Positions 35,643 through 43,603 of a stretch of 64,000 nucleotides of DNA are shown piece by piece; the stretch's first letter is position 1; every line of letters starts with the position of its first letter. The notes under the pieces are model-generated. The model was given only the letters and a program-made list of their open reading frames with translations. It was not told the origin of the DNA and searched no databases. The position numbers were made by a program, and so were the translations under genes. The stretch is from Desulfobacterales bacterium (GTDB lineage Bacteria; Desulfobacterota; Desulfobacteria; Desulfobacterales; SURF-7). The stretch spans positions 1-64,000 of the forward strand of contig JANQFQ010000135.1 in assembly GCA_028277765.1 (NCBI GenBank). The letters are read 5' to 3'.

Positions 35643-37745
35643 ATGTCATCTGAAAATCAGCCGTCCAATATCAATTCAAAACCAAAGGCGGATGCATATA
35701 CACCGTGGCATACACAGCTTTTCCGAGTACTTTTTATTCTAGGGCTTCCATTTTTATTTATCTTCCTTATCGAAACCATACTTTCAGTTTGCGGTTATGG
35801 CGTTAATACTGATTATATTATTAAGCAGAAGATCGATAGCGAAAAAAGGTTACTGAGCAACCCGCTTTATACATGGAAATACTTTGATCCTTTGATGGCA
35901 AGGCCAACGATTCCTTTTTCATTGCAAACACCAAAACAAACCGGCACTTTTCGTATTGTGCTTTTAGGCGGTTCAGCTGCCCGCGGGGACCCAAGACCTG
36001 AATTCGGTTTAACCAGAATACTGGAACTTTTTCTGGAAAATCGTTTCCCTGATGCCAGGTTTGAAGTGATAAACTCGGCGGTAGTCGCGATTAATTCGCA
36101 TGTTGTCTATGACATAGCAAAGTCATGCGTTGATCAATTAGAACCAGACATGTTTCTTGTCTATATGGGCAACAATGAAGTGGTAGGACCATATGGAGCA
36201 GGTTCTGTTTTTACGTCATATGCATCAAATGTACATATTCCCAGAACCAGCAGCTATTGCCGATCGCTTAGCCTGGGACAATTAATTCGAAACATAAAAA
36301 ATTCCAGATGCAAAACCGGCAGTATATCTCGTACCTGGCAGGGGCTTGGTATGTTCCTCGATCACAAGGTCCCGGCGAACAGTCCTTTTCTTGCGGCTGT
36401 TTATAAAAATTTTGCGAGAAATATTGATGATATCAGCCGGCTTTGTTCAAACGCCGGTATCCCAGTTATTATAGGTACGGTTGGTGTTAATTTGCGAGAC
36501 TGTCCTCCTTTCTCAAGTATGCACAAGGATAATATCAGTGAAGAACTTGAGACAGAATGGCAGGCGAATTATTCAAAAGCCATAGATTTTCAAAAAAAGA
36601 ATCAGCCTGTCAAAGCTGTTGCGTTTTTCCGCAAAGCTGAAGAGATTGATGGTAATTATGCTGAGCTCCATTACAGGAAGGCGTTATGCTTTGAAGAACT
36701 GAAAGATTTCGATAAAGCTATTGAGGCCTTTTCCACCGCCCGCGATTTTGACGCTCTCCGTTTTCGCGCGGATACCAAAATCAATCAGATCATCAATAAT
36801 ACTCTAAATCGTGTTTCAAATAATGAATTGTATATCGCAGACACTGAACAAGCATTTTCAAAGGCAAGCCCGAACGGCATTATCGGAAACAGAATGTTTT
36901 TCGAACACGTTCATTTGACATTCGCGGGAAATTATGCGGCGGCAGAGGCTTTTTATAGGGAGATCATAAAGCATCTTCCTGACAGGATAACCAAAACCGC
37001 CGTAAATAATCCACCTCTTTCCATGGCAGACTGTAAAAAACTTCTGGTATTGTCTGATATTGAACAGTGCTTAATTTCAAGATCGATGCTCAACAGAATA
37101 GACAGGGTGCCTTTTATAAACCAGATGAATATTGATGAGCAGAAACAGCTTTATTTAGAACATTCGAAAGAGTTAGATAATCTTGTAAATGAAGAGAATA
37201 TTGCGGCCATCAGCCGGCAATATGAAGACCAGTTGCAGCGGTCACTAAAAAAATGGGGAAAAGCAGATTTCCACAACCTCAAGAATTATGGGTCCTTTCT
37301 TATGTTTTTTCGTTTTGATAATAAAAAAGCTGAACCGTATCTTCGCGACGCTTTGAGCCAGGCTCCGCAAAGTGAACAGGCGATACTTCTGTTCATTGAA
37401 AACCAGCTTAGACAAAAAAAAGTCTCAGAAGCAATAGCCACTTATGAAAAAGGACTCGAGTTCTACAATAAGTCACCTTTTTATGAATTTCATGTTGGAA
37501 CGGGTTTTTTAAAACGTAAGTATGCTTCGGAAGCAGTCAGGTTTTTCCAAAATACTATCAAACTTGAGCCTTGTCTAGATAGCGCACACTTAATGCTGGT
37601 TACAGCTATGCTGAACCAAACATATGTTTCTCAATTAACGCGCGAAAAAGCCATATCGCATATTAAAACCGCATTGTCGATCAATCCGAAGAATCAGAAA
37701 GCCAGGATGCTTCTTGATAAGCTTGAAAAGAACAGAACGTATTAA
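35643..37745 (+). CDS. Membrane-anchored SGNH/GDSL-hydrolase-like protein with TPR tail
   Basis: The 700-residue protein has one N-terminal membrane helix (about 28-48). An SGNH-like domain follows: LLGGSAARGDPRPEFG (block I, Ser), VYMGNNEVVGPYG (block III, Asn) and FEHVHLTFAGNY (block V, His), the last after an inserted TPR-like helical stretch near residue 320. The C-terminal half carries more TPR-like repeats (about 540-695, EAIATYEKGLEFYNKSPF). Most of it should face the periplasm. Related proteins are sometimes linked to exopolysaccharide or cell-surface modification, but the substrate is unknown. It is separate from the FKBP gene by 142 bases. Confidence 0.75.
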   Translation: MSSENQPSNINSKPKADAYTPWHTQLFRVLFILGLPFLFIFLIETILSVCGYGVNTDYIIKQKIDSEKRLLSNPLYTWKYFDPLMARPTIPFSLQTPKQTGTFRIVLLGGSAARGDPRPEFGLTRILELFLENRFPDARFEVINSAVVAINSHVVYDIAKSCVDQLEPDMFLVYMGNNEVVGPYGAGSVFTSYASNVHIPRTSSYCRSLSLGQLIRNIKNSRCKTGSISRTWQGLGMFLDHKVPANSPFLAAVYKNFARNIDDISRLCSNAGIPVIIGTVGVNLRDCPPFSSMHKDNISEELETEWQANYSKAIDFQKKNQPVKAVAFFRKAEEIDGNYAELHYRKALCFEELKDFDKAIEAFSTARDFDALRFRADTKINQIINNTLNRVSNNELYIADTEQAFSKASPNGIIGNRMFFEHVHLTFAGNYAAAEAFYREIIKHLPDRITKTAVNNPPLSMADCKKLLVLSDIEQCLISRSMLNRIDRVPFINQMNIDEQKQLYLEHSKELDNLVNEENIAAISRQYEDQLQRSLKKWGKADFHNLKNYGSFLMFFRFDNKKAEPYLRDALSQAPQSEQAILLFIENQLRQKKVSEAIATYEKGLEFYNKSPFYEFHVGTGFLKRKYASEAVRFFQNTIKLEPCLDSAHLMLVTAMLNQTYVSQLTREKAISHIKTALSINPKNQKARMLLDKLEKNRTY

Positions 37746-37799
37746 TCGTCACATGAACAATGAGCTGATGTTACTACTTACTACAAGGTAGTATCATTT

Positions 37800-38504
37800 T
37801 CATTCTTTCAATTCTTTTGTTTTTTTAGCTAGCAGCAATTTAAAAGCGAGAACACTTGCGCAGCACGAGGCAATTCCCCAGAAGCCGTTCAGTCCCCAGT
37901 AGATAGCCCGGCCCATAATATCAGGAGCGATTGTTTCATAATGGTCCACATATACTCCCATGAACATATAGATAGTTGCGTTGTAGCATTGAAGCGCGCC
38001 GCAAACGCCAAGCAGTATGTAACCATGAAGATCTTTTCCTTTTTTCAGCTTTAGCAGACCTGCCAGACCGATCAGATTTCCCAGCAGCCACCATATTTCA
38101 AACGCGATCATAATGGGGGTGACATCTGTGTAAAGTGTATCGGTAAGTGTGTAAGCCCACCAGATAATGCCCCATGGCAGATTTTCGGCAGTATGCGGGG
38201 CTTCATGAATCGCGGGTATCGTCCATAATGGGATTTCCCATAAGAAATCAAACGCCAGAGATCCGATAAACCAGAAAATGACAAAGCCCTGAATCTTCTG
38301 ATGGTAAGGTTGTTTTAAAAATAGAGGCATGAGGAAACAGATGATCAGTAAGGGCATCACCATTGTACCGGCAAAACGGCAGGTCCTGATCACGCCAATA
38401 TCAAACACCGATGATGCGACAGTCCACCCCCCCAGGATCAGAATAACCCCAGCGACCATGATGATACCGATTAATCGTAGCTGTTTTTTATGTGCATCTG
38501 TCAT
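37800..38504 (-). CDS. Polytopic membrane protein, possibly EBP/EXPERA-like
   Basis: The 234-residue protein has about six membrane helices. Charged and aromatic residues within helices (FLWEIPLW, YTDVTPIMIAFEIWW, YNATIYMFMGVYVDHY, IYWGLNGFWG) recall emopamil-binding (sterol isomerase) or EXPERA-type proteins, but the match is only to general patterns. No signal peptide is evident. It ends the MarR transcript, 34 bases downstream of that gene. If it is a lipid- or steroid-modifying protein, the MarR protein may sense the same hydrophobic compound. Confidence 0.4.
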   Translation of the reverse strand: MTDAHKKQLRLIGIIMVAGVILILGGWTVASSVFDIGVIRTCRFAGTMVMPLLIICFLMPLFLKQPYHQKIQGFVIFWFIGSLAFDFLWEIPLWTIPAIHEAPHTAENLPWGIIWWAYTLTDTLYTDVTPIMIAFEIWWLLGNLIGLAGLLKLKKGKDLHGYILLGVCGALQCYNATIYMFMGVYVDHYETIAPDIMGRAIYWGLNGFWGIASCCASVLAFKLLLAKKTKELKE

Positions 38505-38538
38505 TGGTATTCTATACGTAAATGATAGATTTATATCA

Positions 38539-39114
38539 TTAGGGAAACGGCGGTTTAGGTGCCAGTTCGCTGTGGGCGCTGTTGCGAAGCTTTATTAGAA
38601 GCTGTTTCAGCGCCTCCTGTTCTTCCAGGGAAAGAGTTGACACGATACTGGTAATTACCTTCCGTTTTTCATTCTGCTGATCAAATAGCGCTTTCCCCTT
38701 ATCAGTAAAACTGACGCCGACCAAACCGTTTTTAGGCTCATTTTTTACTTTTTTAACAAGCCCTTTACTTTCCATCCGGGTGATCAGGCTGGAGACGGTA
38801 TGGTGCTCCCGAACCAGCCATTTGGATATGTCTTTAATAGAGACAGGCCTGTCTGACGCAGCGATGACAAACATGGCACCTGTTTGTATGGCGGTCAGAT
38901 CAAACTCGGAAAGCTCGTTCTCCCTTGCCCTTAACATGCCGTCAGTTACTTGTGCTAATAGGCGCCATAATTCATATGCTTTGTCGGGTATAACATCAAG
39001 TTTCAAATTGCCATTTTCCTTATAATTAATATTAATTTTTATTTCACGGTGATAATAGTTTCGCGGCATATCCATTACGATATCGAAATCGATATCGTAA
39101 TGGATATATGTCAT
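38539..39114 (-). CDS. MarR-family transcriptional regulator
   Basis: The protein has a classical MarR winged HTH: VSIKDISKWLVREHHTVSSL and ITRMESKGLVKKV, then a wing and a C-terminal dimerisation helix (LSLEEQEALKQLLIKLR). With the ATG at 39114 it has 191 residues, but the first 15 codons lie over a perfect palindrome, and no ribosome site precedes that ATG. A start further in (39075 or 39069) is equally possible. It probably represses itself and the membrane protein downstream and responds to a small aromatic or hydrophobic ligand. Confidence 0.87.
   Translation of the reverse strand: MTYIHYDIDFDIVMDMPRNYYHREIKININYKENGNLKLDVIPDKAYELWRLLAQVTDGMLRARENELSEFDLTAIQTGAMFVIAASDRPVSIKDISKWLVREHHTVSSLITRMESKGLVKKVKNEPKNGLVGVSFTDKGKALFDQQNEKRKVITSIVSTLSLEEQEALKQLLIKLRNSAHSELAPKPPFP
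39068..39107. promoter_or_regulatory. Perfect palindrome, candidate MarR operator
   Basis: ATATCCATTACGATATCGA (39068-39086) and its exact reverse complement (39089-39107) are separated by two bases, giving 19-bp perfect arms. The site lies at the 5' end of the MarR gene, a usual place for an autoregulatory operator. It is longer than most MarR operators, so it might instead be a mobile palindromic repeat. Confidence 0.5.
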
Positions 39115-39198
39115 GCTTATATTGTTTTGTCAAGAGAAAGAAGGGATAAAATTAGGGTAGGGTGCAAGGGAAAGATTGGGAAATTGAAAGATGATTAG

Positions 39199-41040
39199 TT
39201 ATAAAGTATCAATCAATTTCTTACGAATTACATTAAACGCATTTTCATATTTAATAAATATATCAACAAGTTGTGGATCAAAGTGCGTGCCGCTGTCTTC
39301 AATGATGATCTGTTTTGATTTTTCGTGAGACACGGCTGTTTTGTAAGGGCGATTCGATGTCATGGCATCATAAGCATCCGCAAGTGCAACGATTCTGGCG
39401 GATAAGGAGATCTCTTCGCCTTTTAATCCTTTGGGGTATCCACTGCCATCCCATTTTTCATGATGGGAATAAGCGATTTCCTTTCCAAGAGCAAGAAATG
39501 ACTGGCCGTCAATTTGAGCTTCAGCAGCACTGAGCGCGTCTCCTCCCACAACTGAATGTTGTTTCATTATTTCAAATTCTGCAGGTGTGAGTTTGCCGGG
39601 CTTTAATAAAATTGAATCAGGTGTGCTGACTTTGCCGATATCATGCAGGATAGATGAATTGTAAATATCCTCAATATAGTCATCTGTTATATAATCCGCA
39701 TATTTTGGTAATGTCTTGAGGCCAGTTGTTAAAATTTTAACATATTCACGTATTCTCTCCAGGTGTTTGCCTGTCTCAAAGTCCCTGTATTCCGCAAGTT
39801 TTGCAAGCCCCATGATGGTGACGTATTTGGATTGTCGGAGAGATTCATAAGAGGCGATCAGCTTTTTTTCCAGTTTTTTCCTATCAGTAATATCTTGAAG
39901 GATATTAACAAGGCCGACTGTTTCATCGCCTTCTTTGATCAGCTGAATATTTGTTTCAACAAATACTTTTGATTTATCCTTCCGGATCCCTTCATACTCT
40001 ATCACCCGTGCAGGTTTACCCGCGGCAGCTTCCTTATATAAATTGATACACCTTTTTAAATCTTCATCATTTACAAAGCGGTGTGCATCATAGCGCTTTC
40101 CAAGAAGTTCTTCCCGTTTATACCCGAAAATTTCTTCATGTTTCAGATTGATATCTTTAAAAGTACCATCCATACCGAAATAGATGATTCCAACATTGGC
40201 ATTTTCAAAAATTTTTCTGAATTTTTCTTCACTCTCCCTGAGTTTTACTTCGGTTTTTTTAAGATCACTAATATCAATGGCTGTACCGATAATCCCTGTT
40301 TTATTTCCGGTCTCATCCTGAAGAATTTCTCCGCTAGCTCTTAGATAACGTATTTCTCCATCAGGCAGCTTGATACGAAATTCCACGTTGTAATGACCGA
40401 TCTCATTAATTGCATGACTGGCGGCATTGTTTACCATGTCCCTGTCATCTGGATGGATTAAATTAACAAAACGATCCGGGTCTAAGTCGTCATGGTTTTC
40501 GATTTGAAATGTCTTATACAGTTCCTCTGAACATGTAAGTTGGTTGGTTTTAAAATCCATATACCAGGTACCAAGTTTGGCTACCTGTTGTGCATTTGCC
40601 AGCAGTACATCTTTTTCTTTAAGCAAACTATCAAATAGTCTGCGATTGGTGATATCTCTTATCGTAACGATGGCACCGGTTATGTCGTGTTTTTTTTCTA
40701 TGGGGTTTGCATTAATTTCTATCAGGATTTCGGTCTTGTCTTTGCGAATCGCTTTTACAGTAAACAGCGCTGACGGTTTTCCAGAGAAGACTGTGTGGAA
40801 ATATTCAGCAACTTTCAGTTTGTCTTTGTCCCTGATAAAATCCAAATCTCCAATTTGTTTTCCAATTGCTTCTTCTACAAGATATCCAAACATTTCCAGG
40901 AACTTGTAGTTTACTTCAAGTAAAGCGCCGTTCCTATCAACATAAATGATGGCATCGCTGGCATGATCAAAAATGGTTTTTAGTTTTTCTTCGGAATCGA
41001 AAAATGTAAGTTTACTTTTTTGCATTTTGCTCATAAGCAA
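39199..41040 (-). CDS. Three-PAS HD-GYP c-di-GMP phosphodiesterase
   Basis: The protein has three PAS domains (about 12-130, 140-260 and 270-390) and a C-terminal HD-GYP domain (about 400-600). The catalytic signature is intact: LHDIGKVSTPDSILLKPGKL and HHEKWDGSGYPKGLKG. It should hydrolyse c-di-GMP, with its activity controlled by whatever the PAS domains detect, in the cytoplasm since no membrane helix is seen. Translation may start at TTG 41040, six bases after AGGA, or at ATG 41034. It lies alone between the MarR gene and a MITE-like element. Confidence 0.9.
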   Translation of the reverse strand: MLMSKMQKSKLTFFDSEEKLKTIFDHASDAIIYVDRNGALLEVNYKFLEMFGYLVEEAIGKQIGDLDFIRDKDKLKVAEYFHTVFSGKPSALFTVKAIRKDKTEILIEINANPIEKKHDITGAIVTIRDITNRRLFDSLLKEKDVLLANAQQVAKLGTWYMDFKTNQLTCSEELYKTFQIENHDDLDPDRFVNLIHPDDRDMVNNAASHAINEIGHYNVEFRIKLPDGEIRYLRASGEILQDETGNKTGIIGTAIDISDLKKTEVKLRESEEKFRKIFENANVGIIYFGMDGTFKDINLKHEEIFGYKREELLGKRYDAHRFVNDEDLKRCINLYKEAAAGKPARVIEYEGIRKDKSKVFVETNIQLIKEGDETVGLVNILQDITDRKKLEKKLIASYESLRQSKYVTIMGLAKLAEYRDFETGKHLERIREYVKILTTGLKTLPKYADYITDDYIEDIYNSSILHDIGKVSTPDSILLKPGKLTPAEFEIMKQHSVVGGDALSAAEAQIDGQSFLALGKEIAYSHHEKWDGSGYPKGLKGEEISLSARIVALADAYDAMTSNRPYKTAVSHEKSKQIIIEDSGTHFDPQLVDIFIKYENAFNVIRKKLIDTL

Positions 41041-41214
41041 AAATATTCCTGATTTTATAACCAGTAGTAAACACTAAAAAACTGGCAATACCAGTTTTCT
41101 GTGTTAGCAGACAAAAATTAAGTACCAAATTCTAATAATTTTAACATAAGTTGTTTCCAAATGAAACAGTTTGTTATGATTCCCTCACGACACATCATCC
41201 TCTTTCTACAGGCC

Positions 41215-41397
41215 ACCTCTAAAAATTGTCTTTTGGCCCGATTATGGCGAAATGTGAAAATTTTAATGCTCAAAATACTCAATGTATTCCTTTGGTTAAA
41301 GTTTTCGCATGCTTTGTCGAAGCAAAGTCATGCAGAGCCTGATAAACGTAGATCCCGTTATTCGGGGTACTCGAACCAAAATCCTAATTTTAGAGGT
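41215..41397. mobile_element. MITE-like element with ACCTCTAAAATT terminal inverted repeats
   Basis: ACCTCTAAAAATT (41215-41227) and AATTTTAGAGGT (41386-41397) are inverted repeats around 160 bases that hold no real ORF. The interior has GTCGAAGCAAAGTCATGC-type and CCCGTTATTCGGGG hairpins. The size and ends fit a non-autonomous miniature element. The wider 700-base gap from 41041 to 41767 has no other supported feature. Confidence 0.6.
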
Positions 41398-41767
41398 ACC
41401 CTACAGTTTTCACTTTAAATACATTGAAAAATGAGCAATTATATATTATTTAGTATATATGGTTAAGTTCCCATAGTTTGATTTCTTATTTTCAGCGCTT
41501 TTGCGGAGCTTATGTTTCTTTTTCCTAGTATAAAAGTTCAATCCTTAATATAAAAAGTCAAGGAGTTACAAAATGTTAAACAGGTCTGTTTTGTGGTTGA
41601 TGCTGTTATTAATATATAAACTGTTTTAATTTTTATAATCCTTTATCTGCGTTTTCTACGTCTTGAGTGAGCGGGACGAACACTTGTGAGATAATATTAG
41701 TGTTCATTAGTGTCATTGGTGGCCAGTATCGTCTTTGCTTTTTGATTTTCCAACCATGGAGGTAGTG

Positions 41768-42778
41768 ATGAAAAAGAATATTACCAGATTAATTGTGCTG
41801 GTTCTTGTATCATTAATGCAGACAGCAGTACTCGCTGAAACAAAAACTGTTACAGCAACCGGCAAGTTTGTCATGGGTGACCGGGATTCAAAAAGCGATG
41901 CCAGGCAGCTGGCGCTTTTACACGCAAAGCAGATGGCGCTGGAACAGGCAGGGACTTATTTATCAAGTGTGACAAAAACGAAAAATTACGAGTTGACCAG
42001 TGATGAAATAACATCCCTTGCTGCGGGAATTATGTCTGTAAAAGTACTGGATGAAAAATGGACAATGGAAGGAGAATCCCCGGCTGTTACCGTAACTATT
42101 GAAGCAAATATCAAAACCGACGACCTTGATGAGAGGGTTAACGCATTGAAGGAAGGCACAGAGCTTGTGGAAGATGTCAGCCAGCTCCAGGCAGAACTCA
42201 ACCAGTTAAAAAAGGAACTGGAAGAGATGAAAACCGCAAAAACGGAAAAAACAGAAACAACAGTCCGGGATAAGCAGGATACCATAAAGAAGCTGATCAC
42301 CTTGGACACGATCACGAATATACAGAACAATAAAAATAAAAATCCTGAAGCAGTTGTAAAAGAATTAACCAAAGTCATTGCAAAAGCCCCAAATAACTTT
42401 TTACCGTATTATTATCGGGCCCAGGCCTATAAAAAAATTGGGAAAAACAAAGAGGCACTGGCAGACGCGGCAACAGCTTTAAAATTGAATCCAAACTCAT
42501 TTCAAGCGAATTTTATCAAGGGGCAGATATTGATGAAAAAGAATAAGCCTGATATGGCCCTGAAATATTTTACAAAAACGATTGCGCTGAATGGCAAATT
42601 TGGCCCGGCGTATCTGCACCGCGGGCTTATATTTAAAAGTAAAAAACAGTTTGTGCGAGCTTTAAAGGATTTTAAAACAGCCTGCGATTGTGGCGTGAGA
42701 AAAGGATGTGAAATGTCCAGAAACATGACAAAGAAAGGTATGAAGAAAAGAAAAATGCGCAAAAAACATTTACGATAA
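41768..42778 (+). CDS. Exported protein with LPP20/FlgT-like N-terminal domain and TPR repeats
   Basis: The ATG at 41768 has GGAGGT six bases before it and opens a clear signal peptide (KKNITRLIVLVLVSLMQTAVLAE), so I use it rather than an upstream start. The mature N-terminus, VTATGKFVMGDRDSKSDARQ and then a helix with AKQMALEQAG, resembles the LPP20/FlgT-like domain. A coiled coil (about residues 140-170) and three or four TPRs (DPYYYRAQAYKKIGKNKEAL-like) follow. It probably sits in the periplasm as a scaffold. The tail is very lysine- and arginine-rich. Confidence 0.7.
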   Translation: MKKNITRLIVLVLVSLMQTAVLAETKTVTATGKFVMGDRDSKSDARQLALLHAKQMALEQAGTYLSSVTKTKNYELTSDEITSLAAGIMSVKVLDEKWTMEGESPAVTVTIEANIKTDDLDERVNALKEGTELVEDVSQLQAELNQLKKELEEMKTAKTEKTETTVRDKQDTIKKLITLDTITNIQNNKNKNPEAVVKELTKVIAKAPNNFLPYYYRAQAYKKIGKNKEALADAATALKLNPNSFQANFIKGQILMKKNKPDMALKYFTKTIALNGKFGPAYLHRGLIFKSKKQFVRALKDFKTACDCGVRKGCEMSRNMTKKGMKKRKMRKKHLR

Positions 42779-42807
42779 TAAAGACAGAGAGTAAAGGAGG
42801 ACTTATT

Positions 42808-43587
42808 ATGTCAGTATATTTTGCAACTATGTTATGTTTAATTTGTCTGGGGATTAATATCGTGATTGTTATAATCCTGACCAAGCTTCTGCTTAAGTAC
42901 AGCCTGGAAGAGCCAGAAGAACGTACCGATGAAGATCTGCGCGAAGAATACAGAACATGGCATATGGCCTTTGGTGGCATGGTTTTTCTCTTTTCGTTAG
43001 TAGTCGGCTTCATTTGGCTCATCATTTTTCGTACTTGTGCGCAGACCGCTCTTCCTGCAGATTCTGCAGTACTGTTTTTTACAGTGCCATCTAATTTCTT
43101 CTGGTTTGTTATTTCCTTTATAATAACGATTGGCACAATCGGGGCACCGACACATTTTTTTATAAAGACTGTTTTATTGGGAGATAAGAGATATGTAGAA
43201 TATATGGCGTATGCAAACTCGCAGCTTGGTTTTTTAGAAATCACGATCTATCCCAAAATAGCAGTGGCTGTTTCCATTGTCATGGCCGTGGTCATGTATT
43301 TCACGATAAATACATATACCCTTTTTTATGGCCCCAAAATGGTGACCAGCTCTTTCTGGTCTTTTAGTAAAAAGGTATATGAATATAAAGAAATAAAAAA
43401 AATATATAGTGTATCCAAAAAAAGTGATACGACCCCGGAAACATATGTGGTTGAATTCGCAGATGGAAAATACTGGCGTACCGATAAAGGGGCCCGTGAT
43501 ACAGACCTTGACAATGATAGAGAAATAATTGAATACCTGGCCGGCGCAACAGAGTTGGAAGTTCAGAGTACATCGAAATATCCATAA
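42808..43587 (+). CDS. Hypothetical four-helix membrane protein
   Basis: AGGAGG lies before the ATG, 29 bases after the TPR gene. The 259-residue product has four hydrophobic segments (about 5-27, 52-75, 88-112 and 150-170). A soluble C-terminal region with a short beta pattern (FWSFSKKVYEYKEIKKIYSV) may be a PH-like fold. I recognise no family. It is co-directional with the TPR gene and with the phosphorylase gene downstream. Confidence 0.65.
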   Translation: MSVYFATMLCLICLGINIVIVIILTKLLLKYSLEEPEERTDEDLREEYRTWHMAFGGMVFLFSLVVGFIWLIIFRTCAQTALPADSAVLFFTVPSNFFWFVISFIITIGTIGAPTHFFIKTVLLGDKRYVEYMAYANSQLGFLEITIYPKIAVAVSIVMAVVMYFTINTYTLFYGPKMVTSSFWSFSKKVYEYKEIKKIYSVSKKSDTTPETYVVEFADGKYWRTDKGARDTDLDNDREIIEYLAGATELEVQSTSKYP

Positions 43588-43603
43588 AATTAAGAGGTCT
43601 ACT

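Noticed and set aside
41161-41418. 85-codon plus-strand ORF
   Set aside because: Most of it lies inside the MITE-like element. It has no ribosome site and its product shows no fold pattern.
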